Shown: positions 8,126-14,049 of the stretch, in pieces | How the letters are laid out: each line of letters opens with the position of its first letter | How positions within the stretch are numbered: the stretch's first letter is position 1 | Origin: UBA3263 sp964528425 | GTDB taxonomy: Bacteria > Bacteroidota > Bacteroidia > Bacteroidales > Muribaculaceae | DNA length: 18,267 nt | Direction of reading: 5' to 3' | NCBI GenBank assembly: GCA_964528425.1 | Contig: CAZGTD010000038.1 | Location: 1 to 18,267, forward strand | Notes under the pieces: model-generated | Told to the model about the DNA's origin: nothing | The model's input: the letters and a program-made list of their open reading frames with translations, nothing else | The model's database searches: none | Program-made: the position numbers and the translations under genes

Positions 8126-8147
8126 ACCCTCCCTTTTTGGGGAGGGT
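8126..8147 (-). terminator. Hairpin after hpf, in the leader of the M18 aminopeptidase
   Basis: On the minus strand ACCCTCCC, a six-base loop and GGGAGGGT form an 8-bp stem, followed by the T-rich stretch TTATTATTTTTAT. This looks like an intrinsic terminator for the tRNA-Pro-rpsU-xerC-hpf operon. Its 3' edge is 12 nt before the aminopeptidase ATG, so it may attenuate rather than fully stop transcription into that gene. Confidence 0.65.
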
Positions 8148-8166
8148 AGGGTAAAAGGGTTGATGA

Positions 8167-8460
8167 TTAGCGTTTGTCTTTAAGCTTTTCCAGCTGCGGC
8201 TCGATGGCTGCCAGGGCAACGTCGACAGCCTCTTCAAACGTGTTGGCAACCTTAGTAACCACGAATTCGCCGGAGTGGGGCACGGCGATGCGCACCACCG
8301 CTTCCTTGTTCATCTGGGTTTCGGGTTTAACAACGCGTAGGTTAACCGATGCGTCGGCGATTGCGGGATTTTTGCGAACGAGTTTATCTACTTTCTTGTT
8401 GATGAAGTCAACGAGCTGCTGGGTAGCTTCGAAGTGGATGGCTTGAATTTTAGTTTCCAT
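8167..8460 (-). CDS. hpf: Ribosome hibernation-promoting factor (HPF/RaiA, short form)
   Basis: A 97-residue protein of the S30AE family, which binds the 30S decoding region and stabilises inactive ribosomes in stationary phase. It shows the expected beta-alpha-beta-beta-beta-alpha pattern: TKIQAIHFEATQQL, then INKKVDKLVRK, then VNLRVVKPE, and a final helix FEEAVDVALAAIEPQLEKLK. It lacks the long-form C-terminal extension, so it is the short type. I prefer ATG at 8460 (METKIQ) because homologues begin at this point. An upstream ATG at 8466 (MIMETK) overlaps the xerC stop as TAATG and is the alternative. It is the last gene of the tRNA-Pro-rpsU-xerC-hpf unit; a hairpin terminator follows. Confidence 0.92.
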   Translation of the reverse strand: METKIQAIHFEATQQLVDFINKKVDKLVRKNPAIADASVNLRVVKPETQMNKEAVVRIAVPHSGEFVVTKVANTFEEAVDVALAAIEPQLEKLKDKR

Positions 8461-8465
8461 AATCA

Positions 8466-9374
8466 TTAGTGTTTTTGTGCACGCGGGTGTGCAAGTTGAT
8501 AATTATTCTTGAGGTCACGAAGAGTAACGTGCGTGTAAATCTGGGTGGTTTCGAGCGATGCGTGGCCCAGTAGCTTGCCAACTGAATTGAGGTCTGCTCC
8601 GGAATTAAGCATGTCGGTAGCAAACGAGTGGCGCAGAACGTGGGGCGAAGTCCTGCGGGCGTGAACGCCGTCGAGCGCGCTATGAACGATATTGTATATC
8701 GCTTTACGGTATAGCGCGCGGCCGTCGGCCCGCGTAAATAGTTCACCGTCGGGTCCCGGTCCGGATGGGCGTGTTCGTTTGTAGCGTTCAATCATATCGG
8801 AAAGTTCAGGGCCAAAAGGCACTATTCTTTCTTTATTACGCTTACCGAGCACTTTTAGTTCGCCGCGCCGGCAGTCAATATCGCAGTCGCGCAGGTTCAT
8901 CAGCTCCGAGCAGCGAATGCCGGTGGAATAAAACATTGTAAGAATCAGCTCATTGCGTAATTCTTCGAAGTCAGAGGCATTGAGCCCGGAGTCAATAATT
9001 TTGTTTAGTTCGTCGGGACGGATATAAACCGGCAGCTCTTTCGGAGGCCTTGCCGTTCGCAACTCGGCCGCCGGGTTGCTTTTGGCTCCGCAGCGGGCGC
9101 ACAGGTAGCGGTAGTAGCTTCTCAAGGCTGAAACTTTCCGCCGGATTGAGCGCGCGGAGAGTCCGGATGCGGCCAAATGCGCAATCCAGAGTCTGAGGTC
9201 AGAGGTGGTGACGCTCAGTGGTTCCAGAGCCGTGGGGTTGCCGCCGGTGGCAAATTCAGCCCATTGGCCCAGGTCGTCGGAATAAGCCGAAACGGTGCAA
9301 GCCGAAAGATTCAGCTCACACCGTATATATTCAAGAAAAGATTCTATGCTCTCTTTCATAGACTTTCTTTTCAT
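8466..9374 (-). CDS. xerC: Tyrosine recombinase XerC
   Basis: A site-specific recombinase that, with a XerD partner, resolves chromosome dimers at dif. It has 302 residues, normal for the family. The N-terminal core-binding (SAM-like) domain covers about residues 7-92 and the catalytic domain 115-300. Catalytic residues are visible: Arg154 (STGIRCSE), Lys178 (LGKRNKER), His245 and Arg248 (HVLRH), His271 (LLGHASLETTQIY) and the nucleophile Tyr280. ATG at 9359 (MKESIES) is an alternative start with a purine-rich sequence just upstream and a better fit to homologues. The position downstream of rpsU and upstream of hpf is a housekeeping context, which argues against a mobile-element integrase. 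XerC and XerD cannot be separated securely by eye. Confidence 0.92.
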   Translation of the reverse strand: MKRKSMKESIESFLEYIRCELNLSACTVSAYSDDLGQWAEFATGGNPTALEPLSVTTSDLRLWIAHLAASGLSARSIRRKVSALRSYYRYLCARCGAKSNPAAELRTARPPKELPVYIRPDELNKIIDSGLNASDFEELRNELILTMFYSTGIRCSELMNLRDCDIDCRRGELKVLGKRNKERIVPFGPELSDMIERYKRTRPSGPGPDGELFTRADGRALYRKAIYNIVHSALDGVHARRTSPHVLRHSFATDMLNSGADLNSVGKLLGHASLETTQIYTHVTLRDLKNNYQLAHPRAQKH

Positions 9375-9414
9375 TTCGCCATAATAAATTCCGGCGAAAG
9401 GTTGTCAAAAAGAT

Positions 9415-9606
9415 TTATTCTTCAACCGAACGCAGCTGCTGCACGTAAACCGCCTTCATCATTTTTTTGCGGTTTGCAACGCTGGGCTTTTCAAAAGCCT
9501 GGCGCGAGCGGAGTTCGCGTACGATGCCGGTTTTTTCGAATTTGCGTTTGAACTTTTTGAGGGCCTTTTCAATGTTGTCGCCTTCCTTTACTTGTACAAT
9601 GATCAT
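9415..9606 (-). CDS. rpsU: 30S ribosomal protein bS21
   Basis: A 63-residue basic protein with the bS21 pattern: a beta strand MIIVQVKEGDNIEKAL, then KKFKRKFEKTGIV and a C-terminal RRxxY-like basic helix (ANRKKMMKAVYVQQLRS). bS21 sits at the 30S platform near the anti-Shine-Dalgarno of 16S rRNA and affects initiation. In Bacteroidetes, bS21, bS18 and bS6 help sequester the anti-Shine-Dalgarno, consistent with the weak use of Shine-Dalgarno sites in this group. The gene lies 33 nt downstream of tRNA-Pro and 40 nt upstream of xerC, probably in the same transcript. Confidence 0.96.
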   Translation of the reverse strand: MIIVQVKEGDNIEKALKKFKRKFEKTGIVRELRSRQAFEKPSVANRKKMMKAVYVQQLRSVEE

Positions 9607-9639
9607 TTGATATTTAATTAGTTATTAAGTTATTTGTTT

Positions 9640-9716
9640 TGGTCGGAGTGACAGGATTCGAACCTGCGACCACCTGGTCCCAAACCAGGCGCGCTACCGG
9701 GCTGCGCTACACTCCG
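9640..9716 (-). tRNA. tRNA-Pro (anticodon UGG)
   Basis: On the minus strand a full cloverleaf folds. The acceptor stem is CGGAGTG/CACTCCG and the D arm is GCGC-AGCCCGGTA-GCGC. The anticodon arm is CCTGG-TTTGGGA-CCAGG, with UGG at loop positions 34-36. The T arm is GCAGG-TTCGAAT-CCTGT. The discriminator is A and CCA is encoded (9640-9642). It is the first element of the tRNA-rpsU-xerC-hpf unit, so processing at the tRNA 3' end would create the 5' end of the rpsU mRNA. Confidence 0.97.
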
Positions 9717-9743
9717 CAACGTTGTTGCGTTTCTTTTCGGGTG

Positions 9744-9774
9744 CAAAGTTAAGCAACTTTTTGCAAATATGCAA
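9744..9774 (-). promoter_or_regulatory. Promoter of the tRNA-Pro-rpsU-xerC-hpf unit
   Basis: On the minus strand TTG (9772-9774), a 20-nt spacer and TAACTTTG (9744-9751) match the Bacteroidetes consensus. The -7 box lies 28 nt upstream of the tRNA 5' end. The -33 element is five bases from the -33 element of the divergent rpmH promoter. Confidence 0.75.
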
Positions 9775-9779
9775 GAATA

Positions 9780-9811
9780 TTTGGTTGTTTGAAAAATAAT
9801 TCCTAACTTTG
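9780..9811 (+). promoter_or_regulatory. rpmH promoter
   Basis: TTTG at 9780-9783, a 20-nt spacer and TAACTTTG at 9804-9811 give a complete -33/-7 pair. It is divergent from, and almost abutting, the tRNA-Pro promoter. The start codon of rpmH is 58 nt beyond the -7 box. Confidence 0.75.
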
Positions 9812-9838
9812 CACCTCGGTAAGAGTCACCAAAACCGC

Positions 9839-9850
9839 ATTTACGTAAAT
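9839..9850. repeat. 12-bp perfect palindrome in the rpmH leader
   Basis: ATTTACGTAAAT reads the same on both strands. It lies inside the expected 5' untranslated region of rpmH, 20 nt before the start codon and about 28 nt after the -7 box. It could be a protein-binding site or chance in AT-rich leader DNA. Confidence 0.5.
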
Positions 9851-9869
9851 AATAATTCATAAAATCGCG

Positions 9870-10025
9870 ATGAAAAGAACATTCCAACCCTCAAACCGCA
9901 AGAGAGTTAACAAACATGGCTTCCGCCAGCGCATGGCAACCGCCGATGGCCGCAAGGTTCTGGCCCGCCGCCGCGCAAAAGGCCGCAAGTGCCTGACCGT
10001 TTCCGACGAAATCGCTTCTAAGTAA
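9870..10025 (+). CDS. rpmH: 50S ribosomal protein bL34
   Basis: A 51-residue, very basic protein with the unmistakable bL34 start MKRTFQPSNRKRVNKHGFRQ and RMATADGRKVLARRRAKGRK. It is a small 23S-binding protein of the large subunit. The C-terminal extension CLTVSDEIASK after the core is usual for Bacteroidetes. It has its own promoter, divergent from the tRNA-Pro-rpsU unit, and a GC-rich hairpin follows. It is not next to dnaA here, in contrast to many other phyla. Confidence 0.97.
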   Translation: MKRTFQPSNRKRVNKHGFRQRMATADGRKVLARRRAKGRKCLTVSDEIASK

Positions 10026-10048
10026 GCCCTGAATACGGAATTAACTCC

Positions 10049-10084
10049 GCCGCGGCCTCCTTCTGACGAGAAAGGGGCCGCGGC
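10049..10084. terminator. Hairpin between rpmH and the converging nth
   Basis: GCCGCGGCC (10049-10057) pairs perfectly with GGCCGCGGC (10076-10084) around an 18-nt loop whose inner bases can partly pair (CCTTCT with AGAAAGG). TCATTATTT follows on the plus strand. It lies 24 nt after the rpmH stop and 26 nt from the nth stop, so it can serve both converging units. Confidence 0.7.
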
Positions 10085-10109
10085 TCATTATTTGGCAATT
10101 GGAAGTTTG

Positions 10110-10745
10110 TCAGTTGTGGCCGGCGTGGCGGCAGAGGTCTGCTATAATGCAGTTGGCGCAGTCGGGACGGCGAGCCTTACAAACATATCGGCCGTGGAGA
10201 ATCAGCCAATGGTGGGCACGCGGCAGATCTTCGGCCGGAATATTTTCCGTCAGTACCTTTTCGGTCTGCAGGGGTGTTTTTGAGCCGGTTGTAAGGCCGA
10301 TGCGCTCGCTGACACGGAAAACGTGGGTGTCGACGGCCATTGCGGCTTCGCCCCACACAACCGACAGAATAACATTAGCGGTTTTCCGGCCAACGCCGGG
10401 CAGAGATAGCAGCGAGTCCATATCGTGAGGGACTTCTCCACCGTAGTCCTCTAACAGAGACTTTGCCATGCCGCGCAGCAGCCGGGCTTTATTGTTGGGG
10501 TAGGAGCAGGAGCGAATCAGTTCGTACACCTCATCTTGAGTGGCCGCTGCCAAGGCTTGCGGGGTAGGAAAGGCCTTAAACAGGCCGGGTGTTATGAGAT
10601 TAACCCGTTTGTCGGTACACTGAGCCGATAGAATAACGGCACAGAGCAACTCAAACGGGTTAGAATATCTGAGCTCGGTTTTTGGGTCGGGCATGGCGGC
10701 GCGAAAACGCTCGCAAACCCGGTTGAAACGCTCGCGGCGTGTCAT
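10110..10745 (-). CDS. nth: Endonuclease III (DNA glycosylase/AP lyase)
   Basis: A bifunctional base-excision repair enzyme that removes oxidised pyrimidines. Its 211 residues match E. coli Nth. The helix-hairpin-helix LPGVGRKTAN (115-124) carries the catalytic Lys121, and Asp139 in VDTHVFRV is the second catalytic residue. The C-terminal [4Fe-4S] loop is intact: Cys189, Cys196, Cys199 and Cys205, spaced C-x6-C-x2-C-x5-C. The ATG overlaps the pheS stop as ATGA, so nth is translationally coupled to pheS. The rpmH/nth hairpin follows the stop. Confidence 0.97.
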   Translation of the reverse strand: MTRRERFNRVCERFRAAMPDPKTELRYSNPFELLCAVILSAQCTDKRVNLITPGLFKAFPTPQALAAATQDEVYELIRSCSYPNNKARLLRGMAKSLLEDYGGEVPHDMDSLLSLPGVGRKTANVILSVVWGEAAMAVDTHVFRVSERIGLTTGSKTPLQTEKVLTENIPAEDLPRAHHWLILHGRYVCKARRPDCANCIIADLCRHAGHN

Positions 10746-11770
10746 CGGGCCGAAACGAATTCGTCGAGGAAACGGACGTCGTTTTCCGAGAACAAGCGCA
10801 GGTCGTTGACGCGATATTTAAGGTTGGTTATGCGTTCAATACCCATGCCAAGCGCATAGCCGGTATAGACTTTCGAGTCTATGCCGCAGGCATCGAGAAC
10901 CGCCGGGTCAACCATTCCGCAGCCGAGAATTTCAACCCAGCCGGTGTGTTTGCAGAATGCGCAACCTTTTCCGCCGCAAATATTGCAGCTGATGTCCATT
11001 TCGGCACTCGGTTCGGTAAACGGGAAGTAGCTCGGGCGCAGACGAATCTGAGTTTCCGGACCAAACATTTCGCGAGCAAAGAATAGCAGGGCTTGCTTGA
11101 GGTCGGCGAAGCTGACGTTGCGGTCAACGTAGAGGGCTTCGACCTGATGGAAAAAGCAGTGGGCGCGGGCGGAAATGGCCTCGTTGCGATACACGCGTCC
11201 GGGACATACAACGCGAATCGGCGGCTGCGTGTGTTCCATTACTCTGGCCTGAACCGATGAGGTATGGGTGCGGAGCAGAACGTCGGCGGGATTGCGCTGG
11301 ATAAAGAACGTGTCCTGCATGTCGCGGGCGGGATGGTCGGCCGGAAAGTTCATCGAACCGAAAACGTGCCAGTCATCTTCAATTTCCGGACCCTCGGCCA
11401 GCGAGAAACCCAGACGCGAAAAAATGTCTACGATTTCGTTGCGTACAATATTCAGCGGATGGCGCGAGCCCTGTGGAACCGGCGCGGGGGTGCGCGTTAA
11501 GTCCAGGGCGGCGGCCGAGTCGGCCGACTGCTTGCTGCGGGCAATTTCGCGGAGGTTGTTGATTGTATCCGTCGCCAGGGTTTTAAGTTCATTGAGCTTT
11601 GCTCCCATTTCGCGCTTCTGGTCGGCGGGCACGGTGCGGAAATCGTTCATCAGCTGGGAAATGGCTCCTTTTTTGCTGAGATATTTAATGCGGAGTTCCT
11701 CAACCTGGGCCTCGTTGGCTGCCTGCAGGTTGGCGATTTCCGCTTTCAGTTGTTCAATCTTGGTAATCAT
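10742..11770 (-). CDS. pheS: Phenylalanine-tRNA ligase alpha subunit
   Basis: The catalytic subunit of the alpha2-beta2 phenylalanyl-tRNA synthetase (class II). With ATG at 11770 (MITKIEQLKAEI) it has 342 residues: an N-terminal coiled coil to about residue 85, then the class II core. LRTHTSSVQAR and CPGRVYRNEAI belong to motif 2, and GYALGMGIERI (about 304-314) is motif 3. A four-cysteine knuckle, CNICGGKGCAFC (262-273), is inserted before GWVEILG, as in many bacterial PheS proteins. An upstream TTG at 11791 is rejected as start because it lies in the promoter -7 box. The beta-subunit gene pheT is not adjacent; nth follows instead by ATGA overlap. An unlinked pheT is implied. Confidence 0.96.
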   Translation of the reverse strand: MITKIEQLKAEIANLQAANEAQVEELRIKYLSKKGAISQLMNDFRTVPADQKREMGAKLNELKTLATDTINNLREIARSKQSADSAAALDLTRTPAPVPQGSRHPLNIVRNEIVDIFSRLGFSLAEGPEIEDDWHVFGSMNFPADHPARDMQDTFFIQRNPADVLLRTHTSSVQARVMEHTQPPIRVVCPGRVYRNEAISARAHCFFHQVEALYVDRNVSFADLKQALLFFAREMFGPETQIRLRPSYFPFTEPSAEMDISCNICGGKGCAFCKHTGWVEILGCGMVDPAVLDACGIDSKVYTGYALGMGIERITNLKYRVNDLRLFSENDVRFLDEFVSAR

Positions 11771-11788
11771 AAGTGAAAATTTACCCCG

Positions 11789-11796
11789 CAAAGTTA
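11789..11796 (-). promoter_or_regulatory. -7 box of the pheS-nth promoter
   Basis: The minus strand reads TAACTTTG, 18 nt upstream of the pheS ATG, a perfect TAnnTTTG. No TTTG lies at the -33 distance. The leader is very short, so no leader-peptide attenuator of the kind that regulates enterobacterial pheST fits here. Confidence 0.6.
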
Positions 11797-11892
11797 CAAA
11801 AATTATTTTGAATTTGGAATTTTGGCTACGGTATTTTTTTTCTGTTGGCGACTGTTGATTTCTTTAGTTTCAGTTTCGTAGCAAACGCAGAA

Positions 11893-11926
11893 AAGCGGAT
11901 TGTCGGCTTATGCCTCCAACCCGCTT
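11893..11926 (-). terminator. Probable terminator hairpin after the lipoprotein gene
   Basis: AAGCGG (11893-11898) pairs with CCGCTT (11921-11926), and after one mismatch TTG/CAA and GGC/GCC pair inside. On the minus strand the hairpin is followed by CTTTTCTGCGTTTGC, which is only moderately T-rich. It lies 60 nt past the lipoprotein stop and upstream of the pheS promoter, a sensible position for a terminator. Confidence 0.5.
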
Positions 11927-11986
11927 GCTGCATTATTCAAATTGAAAAGTAAGAGTTATAAGCCTCCCGGCCGTTTTCTCCCGGTG

Positions 11987-12349
11987 TTATTGCTTGAAGT
12001 AAGTTACTTCGTCGTCCCATTCCCAGTCGAGAGCTTTTCCGTTCGACGAAATCGTATAGCGATAGGTTTCGGTTTCACCATCTTCGAAGGTAATGGTAAT
12101 AGTATTTTTGGTTGCAGTCCATTCCCATGTTTCTTTCTCCGTGCCATATTCGTCAGTATATGTAAAGGCAACGGAACCGTTCTTGTTAAATGTGAATACC
12201 TCGCGCCAGTCATCTTCTTCGCCAACCCAGGTGCCTACGAGGTCGCTGTTTATGTTGGCTTCGTCATCGTCTTTCTTACAGGAGGTTGCCACCATGGCCA
12301 TAGTTACGAGGAGAAGCAGAAGAGTCGAAAATTTTTTAAGCTGTTTCAT
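11987..12349 (-). CDS. Small surface lipoprotein with a lipocalin-like fold (putative)
   Basis: A 120-residue lipoprotein. The signal peptide ends with lipobox VATS-Cys24, followed by KKDDDE, which resembles the Lys/acidic lipoprotein export signal that sends Bacteroidetes lipoproteins to the cell surface. The mature part is about 95 residues with regular beta strands: LVGTWVGEEDDWREVFTF, then VAFTYTDEYG, WEWTATKNTITITFED and ETYRYTIS. The start GTW and the alternating strands are typical of the short lipocalin-like proteins common in Bacteroidales. The fold call is by pattern and the ligand is unknown. The composition is strongly acidic. The promoter spacer contains a run of eight G. The gene is monocistronic, with a hairpin downstream. 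Confidence 0.8.
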   Translation of the reverse strand: MKQLKKFSTLLLLLVTMAMVATSCKKDDDEANINSDLVGTWVGEEDDWREVFTFNKNGSVAFTYTDEYGTEKETWEWTATKNTITITFEDGETETYRYTISSNGKALDWEWDDEVTYFKQ

Positions 12350-12416
12350 GTGGGTGAATTTAGAGAAATGTTTTTAAATGATAATTTATTAGAAGGTAAA
12401 TATCTATTATGCGCCG

Positions 12417-12447
12417 CAAAGGTACGTTAAAAATTACCCCCCCCAAA
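12417..12447 (-). promoter_or_regulatory. Lipoprotein promoter with a G8 tract in the spacer
   Basis: On the minus strand TTTG (12444-12447), a 19-nt spacer and TACCTTTG (12417-12424) form a complete -33/-7 pair, about 67 nt upstream of the start codon. The spacer begins with a run of G that is continuous with the G of TTTG. A change in the run length would move the two elements relative to each other. Confidence 0.7.
12437..12444. repeat. Homopolymer of eight C (G8 on the minus strand)
   Basis: This is the longest G/C homopolymer I noticed in the window. It sits inside the -33/-7 interval of the lipoprotein promoter, and slippage during replication would change the spacer length. Confidence 0.9.
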
Positions 12448-12608
12448 TATTTAACATTTTTTAAAGTGAGTTAACAATGCTGTCGGATGATTGTTAAAAT
12501 TGCCAACATTCTTTTTTGCGAAAATTCACTTTTAATCAGCTAATGGCGGTGGTAAATTTATTAACTTGCCTATCTGAAGCAAATCTACTTGATAATTTCT
12601 TCAAAATT
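12448..12608. other. AT-rich spacer between divergent promoters, with a nested inverted repeat
   Basis: There is no credible gene between the lipoprotein promoter and the promoter at 12609. The spacer is very AT-rich. It contains an 8-bp inverted repeat (12471-12497) nested inside a second pair of arms, AAAGTGA (12463-12469) and TCACTTT (12526-12532). These may form an operator or a structured element; nothing else stands out. Confidence 0.5.
12471..12497. repeat. Inverted repeat TTAACAAT - 11 nt - ATTGTTAA
   Basis: Two perfect 8-bp arms lie 112 nt upstream of the -33 box of the 87-residue protein's operon and 24 nt behind the lipoprotein -33 box. The centre-to-centre distance of 19 nt, close to two helical turns, suits a dimeric regulator. 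Chance in AT-rich DNA cannot be excluded. Confidence 0.5.
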
Positions 12609-12640
12609 TTTGGCTGAACCGAATTTTATCAGTAACTTTG
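12609..12640 (+). promoter_or_regulatory. Promoter of the five-gene operon starting at 12716
   Basis: TTTG (12609-12612), a 20-nt spacer and TAACTTTG (12633-12640) match the consensus fully. The first gene starts 75 nt further on, so the leader is about 65-70 nt. No other TAnnTTTG lies before the genes at 12976, 14050, 15732 and 16061. Confidence 0.8.
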
Positions 12641-12715
12641 CTCCGTTGGCGTAAGCCGTGAACTTTATTACTCATAACCATGTTAAAATACTATAACTCT
12701 TAAATACTAAAGATT

Positions 12716-12979
12716 ATGGCAAACGAAACTAACAATATGCCTCAGATTGAGCGCCCCGACCATCGCGGGAATCATCCGTCAACACCTCAGATAATGCGTA
12801 ATGTTTTCGGTATCTTTATGATTGTTGTTTACATAGGAATGGGTGTGTTGCTGTTTCTGAACTTTTTCAATTGGGACGCCAACTTCACCTGGGCCCGTAT
12901 TATTTGCGGAGTGCTTCTGTGTATCTATGGTGTTTGGCGTGGCTACCGTCAGTTTGCAGGAATCGATTCTAACGTATGA
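12716..12979 (+). CDS. Small inner-membrane protein with two transmembrane segments
   Basis: An 87-residue protein. A hydrophilic N-terminus of about 28 residues (MANETNNMPQIERPDHRG) is followed by a membrane segment at about 29-50 (FGIFMIVVYIGMGVLLFLNFF), a short loop (NWDANFTW) and a second segment at about 58-76 (ARIICGVLLCIYGVW). It ends GYRQFAGIDSNV. Both termini are predicted cytoplasmic. I recognise it only as a protein conserved in Bacteroidales beside PstS-like and TPR genes, often near exbB/exbD/tonB genes; none of those is present here. It is first in the operon and its stop overlaps the next start by ATGA. Function is unknown. Confidence 0.8.
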   Translation: MANETNNMPQIERPDHRGNHPSTPQIMRNVFGIFMIVVYIGMGVLLFLNFFNWDANFTWARIICGVLLCIYGVWRGYRQFAGIDSNV

Positions 12980-13980
12980 AAATCAAGCTGCTTTTGATTG
13001 CCGTTGCCGGACTTGCCGCCGGTGCATTGACCTCATGCGGTCCGCGAAAAGCCGCCAAGGTTGAGCAAAAGGTTGAACACATGCAGTTTGCCTGCGACGC
13101 TACTTTTGAAAACATCATGGATCAGGAAATTGATGTTTTTGAATATTACTATAATAATTCCCGTCGCCAGGCTTTGGTGGTTCCCTACTACGTCAGCCAG
13201 TCGGCCGCTTTTGACTCGCTGATGAATCCCGATAATTCCATCAAAACCATAGTTGCAGCCCGCAGGTTGACCGATGCTGAAAAAACGCGTCTGCGAAACC
13301 AGAAACGCCGTCCGCGTGAACAGCGTGTTGCCGTCGATGCGGTTGCGCTCATTGTGAATAATTCCAATCCTCAGGAAGCTATTTCAATGAAAGAGCTGCG
13401 CCAGGTGCTTTCCGGTGAAGTAAGGAGCTGGAAAGAATTGTGGCCTACGAAGCTTGATTCTATCCGCATTGTATTTGACGATGCCGGCAGCTCTATGGTT
13501 CAGTTTCTGCGCGACTCGATTAACGGAGGCAAACCTTTCGGCCCGAATGTTTATGCCGAAGGCTCTGCCCGCGCCGTGTTCGATGCCGTTAGCCGCCGCC
13601 CGAATGCGCTGGGCATTATTGGCGTGAGCTGGGTGTCGACCGATATGGATGGCACAACTCTTTCTAAGGAAGAGATGCGTCAGCGCTCGGAAACTTCCGA
13701 CACTACGTCGCTCGGCTTCAGCCCCGACATCAAGGTGCTTGCAGTCAGCGGCGACGACACCAACATGGCCTACAAGCCATATCAGGCATATATTTTCGAT
13801 GGCCGTTATCCGCTTTTCCGCTCTATTTATATGATTACAACCACTGTTGGAGGCACTCTGAACAATGCATTCTATGCTTTTGTGACCGGAATGCAGGGAC
13901 AGAAGGTTATTCAGCTTACCGGAGTTTTGCCCGCTACGGTTCAGCCGAGAATGGTGCAGATTGCCGGCGGCGACGAATAA
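12976..13980 (+). CDS. PstS-like substrate-binding lipoprotein
   Basis: A 334-residue lipoprotein with signal peptide and lipobox ALTS-Cys21. The mature part is a two-lobed periplasmic-binding fold of the PstS type. VDAVALIVNNSNPQEAISMKEL (about 120-141) matches the PstS hallmark of a hydrophobic strand, the NP pair and the start of the Ser/Met-Lys helix. VLSGEVRSWKEL matches the xGxxxxW segment, and NALGIIGVSWV matches the late GxIGY-like strand. The phosphate-binding R-S-D-G-S-G-T motif of true PstS is replaced by DDAGSSM (168-174), so phosphate binding is doubtful. There is no pstC, pstA or pstB nearby; a TPR gene follows. It may act in sensing or envelope energy coupling, which is inference. 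Confidence 0.85.
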   Translation: MKIKLLLIAVAGLAAGALTSCGPRKAAKVEQKVEHMQFACDATFENIMDQEIDVFEYYYNNSRRQALVVPYYVSQSAAFDSLMNPDNSIKTIVAARRLTDAEKTRLRNQKRRPREQRVAVDAVALIVNNSNPQEAISMKELRQVLSGEVRSWKELWPTKLDSIRIVFDDAGSSMVQFLRDSINGGKPFGPNVYAEGSARAVFDAVSRRPNALGIIGVSWVSTDMDGTTLSKEEMRQRSETSDTTSLGFSPDIKVLAVSGDDTNMAYKPYQAYIFDGRYPLFRSIYMITTTVGGTLNNAFYAFVTGMQGQKVIQLTGVLPATVQPRMVQIAGGDE

Positions 13981-14049
13981 TATTAAACCTTCGGGCACGT
14001 TATTACTCTAAAGAATATAACAAATACAAAATAAACCATTCAACCCGCA

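Noticed and set aside
8466..9374. xerC as a mobile-element integrase next to a tRNA (possible integrated element)
   Set aside because: The recombinase is embedded in an rpsU-xerC-hpf housekeeping operon. No attachment-site duplication of the tRNA-Pro 3' end and no phage or transfer genes were seen.
11771..11791. Longer pheS start at TTG 11791
   Set aside because: The extension runs through the TAACTTTG promoter box and adds residues that PheS homologues lack; ATG at 11770 fits.
11968..11986. CCCGG...CCCGG next to the lipoprotein stop as a terminator
   Set aside because: The two CCCGG blocks are direct, not inverted; only four bases could pair. The hairpin at 11893-11926 is better.
11900..12430. 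176-codon plus-strand open frame across the lipoprotein gene
   Set aside because: The opposite strand encodes a convincing lipoprotein with lipobox and promoter. This frame runs through a terminator-like hairpin and the other gene's promoter.
13384..13998. 204-codon minus-strand open frame
   Set aside because: Shadow of the PstS-like gene, with no start context and no family resemblance.
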